Source: Candidatus Contubernalis alkalaceticus
GTDB lineage: Bacteria > Bacillota > Dethiobacteria > SKNC01
Direction of reading: 5' to 3'
Length of the DNA: 64,000 nt
NCBI RefSeq assembly: GCF_022558445.1
Contig: NZ_CP054699.1
Coordinates: forward strand, 2,310,001-2,374,000
Shown here: piece by piece, positions 28,445 through 37,353 of the stretch
How the letters are laid out: the number at the start of each line of letters is the position of its first letter
Numbering within the stretch: the stretch's first letter is position 1
The notes under the pieces: model-generated
Seen by the model: only the letters and a program-made list of their open reading frames with translations
What the model was told of the DNA's origin: nothing
Databases searched by the model: none
Position numbers and translations under genes: made by a program

Positions 28445-28819
28445 TTAAAACACCTCCTCTAATTTCTTCATTATGTAATTTGCATAATTATCTGTATTTG
28501 CTTTTGTTGCTCTTTCAAGATACTTTCTTCCTGCTCCTGGTTTCTTGCTGGTCAACGGGCCAGGCTTATATACATCTTCATGGAGTCTAAGAGCATACTC
28601 CTTTGAATATCCTACCCTTGCCTTGATTTCTCCGCTAAGAGTTGTAGCAGGGTCAACACTTCCTGACTCCATTAATCCACCTTCAAGTAAAGGAGTTAAT
28701 TTTTCTGATTCATTCAATAAATCCTCAGCACATTCATTAATTCCTTCTTGTGCTTTTTTTACACCATCATCTGATATTTGAGATAACTTCCCAATGAATT
28801 GCTCTAGTGTTAAATCCAC
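28445..28819 (-). CDS. HK97 gp10-like neck/tail protein
   Basis: 124 residues, GTG start 8 nt after AAGGTGGTG; the GTG overlaps the stop of the preceding gene. It has the pattern of the gp10 family (INECAEDLLNESEKLTPLLEGGLMESGSV … VGYSKEYALRLHEDVYKPG … GRKYLERATKANTDNYANYIMKKL), proteins located at the head-tail interface of siphoviruses. Neighbours on either side (stopper-like, tail-tube-like) agree with this role. The stop TAA abuts the AUC start of the next gene, suggesting coupled translation. Confidence 0.8.
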   Translation of the reverse strand: MDLTLEQFIGKLSQISDDGVKKAQEGINECAEDLLNESEKLTPLLEGGLMESGSVDPATTLSGEIKARVGYSKEYALRLHEDVYKPGPLTSKKPGAGRKYLERATKANTDNYANYIMKKLEEVF

Positions 28820-29118
28820 TAAACAAACACCACCTTATATATCACATCACCATTCAAATCTTTTTTTGATTTAATATTAATGATGGTATGTTTTTTAGAT
28901 TTATGATTAATTAGATAATCAAGTTCAATATCTAAATCAGGATTAAACCAAAACTCAATTTCTGAAACCTTCTCAATTCCAGCTTTATTTTTAACCTGTT
29001 TAATATCCTCTTTGGCTCTACATTTCGTGGGGATTGGAGTAGATTCTATATATTTGCCATAAGAATCTCTGGCAGTAGGAATGATTTCACAATCTTCATT
29101 CAAAAAATCATTAATCAA
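28819..29118 (-). CDS. Head-tail joining / stopper-like protein
   Basis: 99 residues. TTG start directly after the previous stop, with GGGAGAGTGG just upstream. The pattern MINDFLNEDCEIIPTARDSYGKYIE … FWFNPDLDIELDYLINHKSKKHTIINIKSKKD resembles the SPP1 gp16-type stoppers (head closure proteins), small beta proteins that follow the connector gene. It overlaps the gp10-like gene by 1 bp. The assignment is by size, beta pattern and order. Confidence 0.62.
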   Translation of the reverse strand: MINDFLNEDCEIIPTARDSYGKYIESTPIPTKCRAKEDIKQVKNKAGIEKVSEIEFWFNPDLDIELDYLINHKSKKHTIINIKSKKDLNGDVIYKVVFV

Positions 29119-30255
29119 TTAAACCACTCTCCCAACATTTTTATAAATGTAGGGTTTAAGGATACCTTTAACAACGGGAGAGATTAAACTATTACTCATA
29201 GTGATAGATATATCATCAACTTTATAGTTAGTTACCCCTTCTTGTTGTAATTGGTATCTGTCTCTGCCAAAGTTTAACAAATGTATTGCTTGTTCATATA
29301 CTGCATGGTCATAAGCATCAGATTCTAAAACATCTTCTCTCAGGTCAAATTGATTTATGATAATTTGTTCTGCTGTTTTTAGTGCTTTTTCTTTTTTTGT
29401 AGTAGTTGAATTATCCCAACTATCACTAAACAATCTATTCTCAAAATATTCATTTGCCTTTTGAATACTAATAGGTATCACCACCTCTTCAATTTCTGGT
29501 AGTATAAATAATTTCGCATATTCATCAATTTCTTCCCCATTCGCATTAATTAAATCTCTTAATTCGGGGTATGTAGGTCTATCTATATTGTTTTCATCAC
29601 AGTAATTCAGATAAAGAATCAACAATCCAGCAAAAAATGGATTAGCACAACTTGTTCCTGAGAAATAAACTCCACCACCAGCATTATAATCTTTAACAAA
29701 TCCGTCAGTGAGCAGCAGGTTAGCAAAACCATATACATCTAACAATTCACCATCATTAGAATACCCAAATTTAGTAATCACACCACTAGGAGTAAAAACT
29801 GCACCCACAGAAATTGTAGATGATAAGCCAGCCAATTCATCAGGAGGAATTGTTGAGTTATCGTTTCCGGCAGATACAGTAAAATATAGGCCATTCTCAA
29901 TGACAGTATCTATTAAAATATCTTCAAAGTCGGGGTTGACTTTTTTTTTCTCACTCAAAACTAACATATCAAAACCTTCATTTACCAAAGATTGATAATA
30001 GTCAGTTATGTTATTCAATGACTCTTGAGGGATTTCTCCCGTATCGACATTATAGTTGTAAAAAACGTGATTCCTAAAGTGTATTTCTGCTTCAGGAGCA
30101 ATCTGCCAAAGCAGATTTTCTACTTTTTTGGCATGATCTTCTGGATCTGCTTCATCCTCCAAAATTGCTACTTTTATATTTTGTCCTTTAAATCCCAAAT
30201 CGTGATAATTTAAAATTCCGCAATAATTAAATTTTTCTAGATTTTGCTCTAACAT
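29119..30255 (-). CDS. Subtilisin-like (S8) serine protease fused to a head-tail connector domain
   Basis: 378 residues. Residues ~27-245 are a compact subtilase. VAILEDEADPEDHAKKV carries the acidic residue (E33/D34) and His41. SAGNDN holds the oxyanion Asn131, and SGTSCANPFFAGL holds the nucleophile Ser202. The usual first motif has Asp where E33 aligns, so D34 may serve or the register is shifted. Residues ~262-378 (KANEYFENRLFSDSW … AVYEQAIHLLNFGRD … QQEGVTNYKVDDISITM) look like the gp6/gp15-type connector that sits on the portal ring. The gene follows the capsid gene, where a connector is expected. No signal peptide. A maturation-protease role in the virion is inferred, because no other prohead protease is seen. 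Confidence 0.8.
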   Translation of the reverse strand: MLEQNLEKFNYCGILNYHDLGFKGQNIKVAILEDEADPEDHAKKVENLLWQIAPEAEIHFRNHVFYNYNVDTGEIPQESLNNITDYYQSLVNEGFDMLVLSEKKKVNPDFEDILIDTVIENGLYFTVSAGNDNSTIPPDELAGLSSTISVGAVFTPSGVITKFGYSNDGELLDVYGFANLLLTDGFVKDYNAGGGVYFSGTSCANPFFAGLLILYLNYCDENNIDRPTYPELRDLINANGEEIDEYAKLFILPEIEEVVIPISIQKANEYFENRLFSDSWDNSTTTKKEKALKTAEQIIINQFDLREDVLESDAYDHAVYEQAIHLLNFGRDRYQLQQEGVTNYKVDDISITMSNSLISPVVKGILKPYIYKNVGRVV

Positions 30256-30331
30256 TTTATCACCTACTTTATAAAAATAGAGGGAGAGGTTAATCTCCCC
30301 CTACTTAGATTCTAAATCAAAAAATCAAAGA

Positions 30332-31237
30332 CTAAACGCCTTCTCCTTCACCCTCACCTACTGCCTCTCCTTCACCTTCTCCTTCGCCTTCTCCAGCACC
30401 GGCATCAATCGCAGGAACGATAACTTTAACGACTTTACTATCATCTTTTAAATGAGCAACAAAATGCTGATCTGCGGTTATGACAGTTAATTTTGCTACA
30501 ATGTCTCTTTCTTTTTCGACCATAACATTCCTTTTGAGGAATATGGAGAGTGCGTCCAATTTCACGATGTAGCACGTATATGTGTTAGTATCCGCATCTA
30601 AAGCAATTTTTTTACTTGCCACGACCTGGCAACCGCCAATTTCTCCGAACACGCCATCCATTAATGGAGTAGAATCCATATTTTTTAGCTTCGTGAACTC
30701 TAAACTTCTTCTAATCATAGACTTCATTTTAGTATTAACGAACAATACTTTAACCTCATCATCTTCATCATCGAATAAATCGGCAGCAGCATAAATCGCA
30801 TCTTCCCAACTTTCATCTTCTTCATCGACAGTGTAAGTAAACACGGCATTATCAAGAGCAGCTAGACAGGCATTGTCCACACCCGCAGAAATAGATTTTA
30901 ACAGTTGGTCTTTAGCACTTCCAACAGGATCGCCATATCCAGATAATACACATTCATCAGTCAGCTCTACACCTTTACCAACTTTAACTATGGTAGCAGT
31001 GTCAGTATCAGATTCGAGTTTAGTCAGGTCAATGTTTACACCCTCACCCACTACGGTAGCATCACCAATATATACCCATTTTGGCAGGGTAATAGTGTTA
31101 CCAGGTTGTCCTTGGAGAGTAAAATCAATCTCCGCTAGAGGAGCAAACCTAATTTTCTTCGGCAACTCGGCCGCAATCATATCTGCCATCACTTGAGGAT
31201 TAATCAAATTACTTAAATGTGTTGTATTTGTAGTCAT
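30332..31237 (-). CDS. Major capsid protein (N4-gp56/HK97-fold family) with Gly-Glu tail
   Basis: 301 residues, ATG after AAAGGATGG. LINPQVMADMIAAELPKKIRFAPLAEID and the TITLPKWVYIGDATVVGEGV region match N4-gp56-family major capsid proteins. The protein also has VFTYTVDEEDESWEDAIYAA, typical of the central HK97-fold domain. The C-terminus ends in an acidic low-complexity tail of Gly-Glu dipeptides (about 20 residues after AIDAGA), not usual for the family; it may be a surface-exposed extension. It lies between the scaffold and the subtilase-connector gene. There is no N-terminal pro-domain long enough to be a delta domain. Confidence 0.87.
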   Translation of the reverse strand: MTTNTTHLSNLINPQVMADMIAAELPKKIRFAPLAEIDFTLQGQPGNTITLPKWVYIGDATVVGEGVNIDLTKLESDTDTATIVKVGKGVELTDECVLSGYGDPVGSAKDQLLKSISAGVDNACLAALDNAVFTYTVDEEDESWEDAIYAAADLFDDEDDEVKVLFVNTKMKSMIRRSLEFTKLKNMDSTPLMDGVFGEIGGCQVVASKKIALDADTNTYTCYIVKLDALSIFLKRNVMVEKERDIVAKLTVITADQHFVAHLKDDSKVVKVIVPAIDAGAGEGEGEGEGEAVGEGEGEGV

Positions 31238-31310
31238 TTTTAAATACCATCCTTTTTCTTTTTTTTAGTTTAATTTAATTTAAAAAACTACTTCAATAGA
31301 AGTAGTTAGT

Positions 31311-31874
31311 TTACAGTTTAGATAATCGTTCGTATAATTTGGGATTGCTGATACTTAACTCAAGTCTCTGCTTATAACCCAATTTGTTAAAATCTTCTAG
31401 TGTCATCTCTGAACTGTGATTAGGATTATCGCCTTTGTTACCAAAGTCTTTGATTTGTTCTTTAGAAAATAATCCTTTAGAATTGGCTGACTCTATCCAT
31501 TGTAATTTCTCAATCTCTGTGGTATTGGGAATTAATTCCCGGTATTCTTCGGGTATTTGCTTTAATTTGGTTTCTAAGATTGAGTTGAATACTGATTTAA
31601 TTTGTTCGTGTTCTTGTTTTAATGGGTCATATTCAGCCTTAACCTGCTCATATAACTGCTGATATTCACCCTGTTTCTTTTTTGATTCTTCTTCATCTTC
31701 TTTTTGCTTCTTAATCAAATCATCTAATTGTTGCTTAACATTTTTGTAGTTGTCATTTACCTCTTTGAATCTGGAATAGGGAATGGTATTACCCGTATTT
31801 TGCGAATCGTCATTCGTGTTATTCCCATTATCGTTTTCGTTTTCATTTTGGTTCTGATTTTTATTTTCTTCCAT
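31311..31874 (-). CDS. Capsid scaffolding protein (DUF4355-like)
   Basis: 187 residues, ATG 9 nt after AAAGGAG. The N-terminal ~30 residues are Asn/Gln/Glu-rich and disordered (MEENKNQNQNENENDNGN). The middle is a strong coiled coil (NYKNVKQQLDDLIKKQKEDEE …), and the end has IPEEYRELIPNTTEIEKLQWIES typical of phage scaffolds. It should assemble with the capsid protein and be released later. It lies just upstream of the capsid gene. The 187 bp before it carry a conserved motif also found at 49.5 and 49.8 kb. Confidence 0.83.
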   Translation of the reverse strand: MEENKNQNQNENENDNGNNTNDDSQNTGNTIPYSRFKEVNDNYKNVKQQLDDLIKKQKEDEEESKKKQGEYQQLYEQVKAEYDPLKQEHEQIKSVFNSILETKLKQIPEEYRELIPNTTEIEKLQWIESANSKGLFSKEQIKDFGNKGDNPNHSSEMTLEDFNKLGYKQRLELSISNPKLYERLSKL

Positions 31875-31960
31875 TGATTAAATCTCCTTTCATTTTTACG
31901 TGTTTAGTCACGATATAATTTCTAATAAAAAACAAGTAGTAAACCTTAAAATTTGCTTCA

Positions 31961-32025
31961 AATTCAATCCAAATTATCTTGCCTATACATTACCCTTCTT
32001 AATTTCTAAATGTTGAAATTTGAGG
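31961..32025 (-). promoter_or_regulatory. Conserved motif B upstream of scaffold-capsid genes
   Basis: On the minus strand CAAATTTC-AC-TTTAGAA-TT is followed by GAAGGGTAATGTATAGG and GATAA. It aligns over ~58 bp with the plus-strand sequence at 49540-49597 and, in its second half, with 49775-49812. It lies in the 186-bp gap between the minor capsid and scaffold genes. No SigA promoter is obvious there, so it is a candidate late promoter or other protein-binding site. Confidence 0.45.
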
Positions 32026-32060
32026 GTAATTTATCGGTTTTCATAGTGTTTTTGAACATT

Positions 32061-32975
32061 CTAAGATGCCTTCCTAATGTGGTAATCTTGTTTATTTAGT
32101 TCTTTTACAGATTTTCCAATATAACTATCAGAAACAATATCACCCTTTCCTCTCAAAGCAGGAATGTAAGGTAAAAATACATGTTTACAATTAGGATGTA
32201 AAGTTGAATATCCATTTGGCAGAGAACTAACAGGAGGGTATTCCTGACTCCTGCCTGAGATACTCCAAACCGTTCCCTCAAAATTTCTGCACCAATCTTC
32301 TGCTCCATGAGATGAGATTTGAACATAATCAAAATTAGGATTAGCAGGGTATCTTATTTGATATTCCTTTAATCTATTTAAAGTCCCATCATTATGTAGG
32401 ATACGAGATTTAGTTCTTACTGCCATATCAGTGTATTTATCAATTTTCCATCTTTTATTTGATGAATCAATGAACGAATGAATGCCATCTTTTTGGAGTT
32501 GATTTCTTAATTCAGACTTAATTTTTTTCTGACTTTCACCTGTGATAATACTTCTATTAATTATCTCAGAGGCATTATTTCTGATAATACGTTTAGCTTC
32601 TGCTTCCATATAGAATGTATTTTTTGCTAAATCTAAATATAAATCATTAGCAGCATTTTCTATTGCTTTTCTATGTAGAATATTAAGATTAATGCTATCT
32701 CCTAACAAAGAAATGTCACTCAATAGGGCAACATCTATATCAGTTGTAGAGATACCTAATTTGTAATATTCAGGTAATACATTGTGACTCCATTTGAAGG
32801 CTTCTTCATCTAGTTTTTTTAACTCAGATTGAATTTCTTTTAACATTGTCCTTTGATGCCTGTCAGAGAGTCCTAAATCAATCTTACGCTGGATTTCAGA
32901 CAAAATATATCTATAAGTAGATTTATAGAGATTAATTAATTTATTAGCTGATTTATCTAAATCGTTTAGATTCAT
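32061..32975 (-). CDS. Minor capsid / head morphogenesis protein (Phage_min_cap2-like)
   Basis: 304 residues, ATG overlapping the portal stop (TAATG). The C-terminal half carries the family pattern RTKSRILHNDGTLNRLKEY … YVQISSHGAEDWCRNFEGTVWS … YSTLHPNCKHVFLPY, as in phage minor capsid protein 2 and related SPP1 gp7-type proteins. The N-terminus is helical. The protein probably binds the portal and helps start capsid assembly or DNA ejection. Standard order portal, minor capsid, scaffold, capsid. Confidence 0.85.
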   Translation of the reverse strand: MNLNDLDKSANKLINLYKSTYRYILSEIQRKIDLGLSDRHQRTMLKEIQSELKKLDEEAFKWSHNVLPEYYKLGISTTDIDVALLSDISLLGDSINLNILHRKAIENAANDLYLDLAKNTFYMEAEAKRIIRNNASEIINRSIITGESQKKIKSELRNQLQKDGIHSFIDSSNKRWKIDKYTDMAVRTKSRILHNDGTLNRLKEYQIRYPANPNFDYVQISSHGAEDWCRNFEGTVWSISGRSQEYPPVSSLPNGYSTLHPNCKHVFLPYIPALRGKGDIVSDSYIGKSVKELNKQDYHIRKAS

Positions 32976-34303
32976 TACTCACCAACTCCACCTCTATCAC
33001 CTAAAAACATTTGAAGAGATTTTTCGTTTTCCTCATTTATGATTTCTAGGAATTCATTTTCTACTTCAGCAGATGTGTAATGAGGATTGATTCTAGCAAT
33101 AGCAGATTTTACAGAAGTTAAACCAGATACAGTCTTTAATTGCTCTTCTTGTGCTTGTTCATAGGAATCTCTAGGCAAACTAACGTAAATCTCAATGTTA
33201 GGTATTTCAGGTTTATATTTTTGATTACCTGAGATAATTTCTAATTGCTGTGATAAATATAATATTTTTTTGAGAGATTGCTTCCAATAGAGTAAACTAC
33301 GCTCAACCATACACTCAGTCCTGAATGCTTTGAGTTTTTGGACTCTGCCTGATGTTCCTGAGCCTACCTTATCTAGTCCATAAAGAGAAGGTTTTAATGG
33401 AGATACCATATATAAGATTTTAAACAGGACTTCCTCAATAAACTTGAAATTGGATTCAAGTTCAGATTTCCAGGTTAAATAACCTGGCTTTTCCTCTCCG
33501 GTTTCTACAGGAAAAAATTTTCCTCCTGAAGCTATATTATTTTTTTCATCTAAGAATGATGGGTCTCCATACATATTAGGGTCAGAGTGTTTATCGAGTA
33601 TTTTGGAGATTTGACTACACCGATGATTTAGTTCATCAAACAGAGGTTCTAAACCGTCATATATACTGTAACCCCAAAACTCACCACCTGAGCGGAAATA
33701 GGGTATGTAGGTCAATGGAGATTCGGTTAGTTTAATGTTAATTTCTTCTGAGGATATTTGTTTTCCGATTCTACCGTTATACCAATTATTGATTTTGGTT
33801 ATGCACCAATACTGACTATTTGCATCAGGTTCATATATCTCACGATAGAGGAATTCCCCTTTACCATCATCAAATGTATAAGCTATAGTCTCTTTAACTA
33901 TTTTCCTTTTATCGAATTTACTAAATTCAGGGAAATAGAAGTCTGGTTGAATATAGGTTATTTTTGATTTACCATTGTCAAGATAGTTTTTGAATACCAC
34001 ACCGCCTTTGATAGCTGTATCTATGCTTGCCTCTGACAGTAAAGAGTCAAGACTATTCTCGTTGATTAGTCTGTCTAGAGCTGTATTTGCATCAGTGTTA
34101 TTGACTGTGGCATTGATATTGTTTCTAAATGATAAGTCAGAATATAGGAGAGGTAGCTCTCTCGGAATTGCTAATGCTAAATAAACGTCTGACTGATTAA
34201 AACCTGGGATTCTATGAAGGAATACTTCTTCTGGTTTATTTTTAAACAAATTTAAATAATCATCGTATTTGTGATGTCGAGTTGTATCAAATTGAATTTC
34301 TAT
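32975..34303 (-). CDS. Portal protein (SPP1-like), probable AUA start
   Basis: 442 residues if begun at ATA 34303, 7 nt after AAGAAGGTG. A TGA overlapping the Shine-Dalgarno closes the frame upstream, and the first conventional start (TTG 34249) is 18 codons in and lacks a ribosome site. The protein shows portal features (YIPYFRSGGEFWGYSIYDGLEPLFDELNHRCSQI, GSGTSGRVQKLKAFRTECMVERS). Twelve copies should form the DNA gate at one capsid vertex. The gene starts 22 bp after the large terminase stop and overlaps the minor capsid gene. Confidence 0.88.
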   Translation of the reverse strand: MEIQFDTTRHHKYDDYLNLFKNKPEEVFLHRIPGFNQSDVYLALAIPRELPLLYSDLSFRNNINATVNNTDANTALDRLINENSLDSLLSEASIDTAIKGGVVFKNYLDNGKSKITYIQPDFYFPEFSKFDKRKIVKETIAYTFDDGKGEFLYREIYEPDANSQYWCITKINNWYNGRIGKQISSEEINIKLTESPLTYIPYFRSGGEFWGYSIYDGLEPLFDELNHRCSQISKILDKHSDPNMYGDPSFLDEKNNIASGGKFFPVETGEEKPGYLTWKSELESNFKFIEEVLFKILYMVSPLKPSLYGLDKVGSGTSGRVQKLKAFRTECMVERSLLYWKQSLKKILYLSQQLEIISGNQKYKPEIPNIEIYVSLPRDSYEQAQEEQLKTVSGLTSVKSAIARINPHYTSAEVENEFLEIINEENEKSLQMFLGDRGGVGE

Positions 34304-34325
34304 TTGCTCTCACCTTCTTTCTAAT

Positions 34326-35954
34326 CTACCAGCCTTGAGGCTTGTCATAGATTTTTTTAGGTTTCTTTATTTTTTGTATTAGTTCAAAACATCCTTGGAG
34401 TGAATCAGCTGCATCATCATTCTTAACTTTTTTGTGATAGTCTTTTACTTGATTGTTGTAGAGGATGTTTGAATTGTTGAATAATATCTCACCCCTGGAG
34501 ATGAATGGTTCTAGGTTCATTATTCTATTATGTTTGTTTGATCTAGGTTTAACAGATTTAGGAAGAACATGGTAGAGTTCTTCTTTACTTAATCTTTTCT
34601 TTAAGTCATCTAGTAAATATTCTTGGAAGTTGACACTCTCGAAGCCTAATTTATTAATTGGATATTTTTTACAGAGATTAACTATTTCGTTTAATAATTT
34701 GTCAGGTTTGATTCTATAGAGCAAACCTTCTATGATGTATTTATAGTTAGTTGAAGTATGCTTTCCTAAGATAGTGATAGCTGAATAATCTCCACCTTTT
34801 TTACCCATTGCGGGGTCAACGAACATACATATGTCTAGTTCTTCAAGTTTGGGGAGTTCTGTCCAATATGTTAAGGATTGGAATATGTAGTCAGAACTAC
34901 TTCTTGGATTATTCATTTGTTCTGCCCAAAATGCTGTTTCCCCTGAATCTATTCGTTGCTTCATCAAGGAATAGTAATCATTCTTCTCTTCCCATAGAAC
35001 GCTTGTATCTTTAAGCATCTCTTGTTTGTGCTTGTTGAAGAATCTATCTGCATCGTCTACACAATTTATGTTTGATAGGTCAGTATATATTTTTTGCCAA
35101 TGTTCCCACAAAGGGGAATCTGAGAAATTGATTACTGCCTGGTAAAATAACTTATTCCAACCTGTAGCTGATTTGTAGAGTTCGTTTATAAGCGTATTCT
35201 CACTGATGATTGTCCCTAAATAAACAAAATCAGTATAAGAATCACCTGAACTTAATACGGTGTTAAAGAATATTGACTTTATTTCCTCAGTTGAGATTTC
35301 TGACTTAGATTGTCTATCATCTTCAATATCATCTAAAACTATTAGAGTAGGTCTCCATTGTTTATATGTTAAGCCTCTTATTTTTGATTTGATACCTTTA
35401 GCAATTAGAGAACTACCGTTTCTTAGTTCGATTTGAGATACGTTCCAAATACCTCTGTCTTTTTTTAGATTACCGAAATCTTCTAAAATAAGATCATTTG
35501 AAACAATCTCATCCTTAATTTTTTGAAGGAAATCTTGAGCCAGGGCTTCATTAGCTGAGATACAAACTATAAATGGGGATTTATTGAAGCATAGACTCCA
35601 CAAGATAATCAAGAAATTAAGCAACATACTTTTTCCATGTCCCCTTGGAGCAATGGTGATAAGTTTTTGTCCTTGTTTGTTAGAACGGAAATCTTGGATT
35701 TGCTGTGAGTTTTGACAGGAATATTCTAGAGTTAAATTTTTGATTTGCTTTATTAAGTCTTTGTGAAATTGACAAAATGGTTTATCAAAGAAATCAGGGA
35801 GATAAGTCAAAGCAAAAAACTCAATGTCAAATTCTGCTAGTTGTTTACGCAAACCTTTTGGGCCTGTTAAAGGATAAGATTCTATTAGGTTTATGATTTC
35901 TTCATCTGAGAAATATTTTTTTAGGTATTTTAGGAACAATTCGTTTTTGTCGAT
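34326..35954 (-). CDS. terL: Terminase large subunit, probable AUC start
   Basis: 542 residues if begun at ATC 35954, 7 nt after AAGAAGGTG, with an in-frame TGA just upstream; the next start (TTG 35939) is too far from the ribosome site. The ATPase half has the adenine/Walker A-type loop APRGHGKSMLLNF and Walker B TLIVLDDIEDD. The nuclease half has CMFVDPAMGKKGGDYSAITILG and the late acidic residue in KNDDAADSLQG. It packages DNA through the portal. The small terminase gene is unusually separated by ~380 bp that contains a bidirectional terminator. Confidence 0.92.
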   Translation of the reverse strand: MDKNELFLKYLKKYFSDEEIINLIESYPLTGPKGLRKQLAEFDIEFFALTYLPDFFDKPFCQFHKDLIKQIKNLTLEYSCQNSQQIQDFRSNKQGQKLITIAPRGHGKSMLLNFLIILWSLCFNKSPFIVCISANEALAQDFLQKIKDEIVSNDLILEDFGNLKKDRGIWNVSQIELRNGSSLIAKGIKSKIRGLTYKQWRPTLIVLDDIEDDRQSKSEISTEEIKSIFFNTVLSSGDSYTDFVYLGTIISENTLINELYKSATGWNKLFYQAVINFSDSPLWEHWQKIYTDLSNINCVDDADRFFNKHKQEMLKDTSVLWEEKNDYYSLMKQRIDSGETAFWAEQMNNPRSSSDYIFQSLTYWTELPKLEELDICMFVDPAMGKKGGDYSAITILGKHTSTNYKYIIEGLLYRIKPDKLLNEIVNLCKKYPINKLGFESVNFQEYLLDDLKKRLSKEELYHVLPKSVKPRSNKHNRIMNLEPFISRGEILFNNSNILYNNQVKDYHKKVKNDDAADSLQGCFELIQKIKKPKKIYDKPQGW

Positions 35955-36078
35955 TTTGTATCACCTTCTTTTTGTTTCGGAATTAAAAAAATAGTAAAAA
36001 AATTTGTGAGGGATAGGGGCTGGGCTATACGATTTCCAGAAAAAGGGTATACCCCCCTATCAAATCCCATAATAAGTA

Positions 36079-36119
36079 AAAGACTCAATAGGGAAGATAA
36101 TATTCCGAATTGAGTCTTT
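36079..36119. terminator. Bidirectional hairpin between terS and terL
   Basis: A perfect 11-bp stem (AAAGACTCAAT / ATTGAGTCTTT) with a further GGAA/TTCC inner pairing. T runs follow on both strands. The 382-bp gap 35955-36336 otherwise holds a GC-rich patch (36006-36060) with the GGGTATACCC palindrome and no visible gene. Confidence 0.75.
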
Positions 36120-36336
36120 CTTAAATATCTGTATAAAAACTTTCTTTTGTTAAAACTTAAACCAAACTTATGTTCTTTAAGTCTACATAAGATTTATTAC
36201 CAGACGTTCAAACAAGAAAACAGCCCAATAATGTTATTAATTTAATATATAATAACACAATCTACATACTTTACTTTAATTTATAGTAACATTGTAACAC
36301 TATTTTAAAGCCAATCTCCATTTATGTAAGTAATTG

Positions 36337-36729
36337 TTAACTAGCTTTTTTGTTTTGAAGTATATCCATTAAATCATTTTTAGAGTCATCTTCTTTGCCA
36401 TGACTAACTGTTATTTCCTGCTTGGTTCCAGGATCTAGACCAATAATTCCTAATAATTTCGTCACGGCTGTCACACGGGCCATGTCGTTCTTAGATTTTT
36501 TAGCAACATCTTCTAAGATAAGAATATATTCTTTTGCCCTACCTCTAATTTGTTGCTTCATTTCTTTTACTCTTAATTCTAATGCTTCTTCTATTGCTTT
36601 TTGGAATTCATCTTTTTTAAACCAATCATAAAAAGTTTTTCTTGTTATTCCAATTTGTTCACTTAATTCAGTTACAGGCATTCCGCTAACATACATCTCT
36701 ACTGCTTGTAACTGATTATCTTTTAGCAT
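36337..36729 (-). CDS. terS: Terminase small subunit
   Basis: 130 residues, ATG after AGGGGGTG. The N-terminus is a helix-turn-helix (LKDNQLQAVEMYVSGMPVTELSEQIGITRKTFYDWFK), typical of small terminases that recognise the packaging site. It is followed by a helical oligomerisation region (ELRVKEMKQQIRGRAKEY). The C-terminus has NDLMDILQNKKAS, which may contact TerL. It is the first gene of the late region but is separated from terL by a hairpin terminator, and a likely operator/promoter lies upstream at 36791-36840. Confidence 0.85.
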   Translation of the reverse strand: MLKDNQLQAVEMYVSGMPVTELSEQIGITRKTFYDWFKKDEFQKAIEEALELRVKEMKQQIRGRAKEYILILEDVAKKSKNDMARVTAVTKLLGIIGLDPGTKQEITVSHGKEDDSKNDLMDILQNKKAS

Positions 36730-36790
36730 TTAATCACCCCCTAAAATTTTAAGTAATGTTTATTTGTGTGTAGCTTTTCTCTTATTTCCT

Positions 36791-36840
36791 ACCACAACAT
36801 ATAGTATAACCACCAAAACAATACCACAATATATGGTATA
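36791..36840 (-). promoter_or_regulatory. Late promoter region with paired operator-like repeats
   Basis: Two 18-bp direct repeats (36791-36808 and 36823-36840, 16 of 18 identical, core ACCACAA-ATAT--TATA) are 32 bp apart, about three helical turns. The second also holds an inverted repeat ATACCA/TGGTAT. On the minus strand TTGTGG and TATACT/TACTAT can serve as -35 and -10 toward terS. A repressor or activator binding two dimers here is an inference. Confidence 0.55.
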
Positions 36841-36889
36841 TCAATAAATCTAATACCTACATATTGTGCTAATATTAAAATCTCATTAT

Positions 36890-37243
36890 TTAATTATTTA
36901 TTGGTTCTCTGGTTATCGTAACTGTATGCATTGGATTCAAAGCATAAATTTTGTTTTCTACTTTTTGACAAATTCGTAAATGATACCTCACCAAAATACG
37001 AGGCTCTTCATTTTCGTCAAACTCTTTAGTTGTTAATTCAAAACTTAGCTTTAATCCGTGAACCTCTTTTTCATTAATCTTTTTAATAATCTCATCATCT
37101 ACACTAAACCATAATTCTTTCACCTTGTCCTTGCTATTATAATAATAATCAACATGTAAATCTTTATCACCTATATCTCCTATTACAGCCCAATCTTCAA
37201 TAGTTTTAATTTTTAATTCCCATACAACAGCTTGGTATAACAA
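36890..37243 (-). CDS. Phage hypothetical protein
   Basis: 117 residues. TTG start 8 nt after GGGAGGTG. No family was recognised. The sequence is mostly beta-like with charged loops (LKIKTIEDWAVIGDIGDKDLHVDYYYNSKDKVKELWF … EPRILVRYHLRICQ). No membrane segment, no Cys motif. It is the last of a chain of small early genes before the late promoter region. A role as an inhibitor or structural accessory cannot be told from sequence. Confidence 0.6.
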   Translation of the reverse strand: MLYQAVVWELKIKTIEDWAVIGDIGDKDLHVDYYYNSKDKVKELWFSVDDEIIKKINEKEVHGLKLSFELTTKEFDENEEPRILVRYHLRICQKVENKIYALNPMHTVTITREPINN

Positions 37244-37353
37244 TAACCCATCACCTCCCTTCTGCCCACTAATTCAACAAAAGGAAGGTTTTCCCTGCTA
37301 TTTAATCTAAATTATTACAAATAAATATAATAATTTCCACTATCAACTAACCA

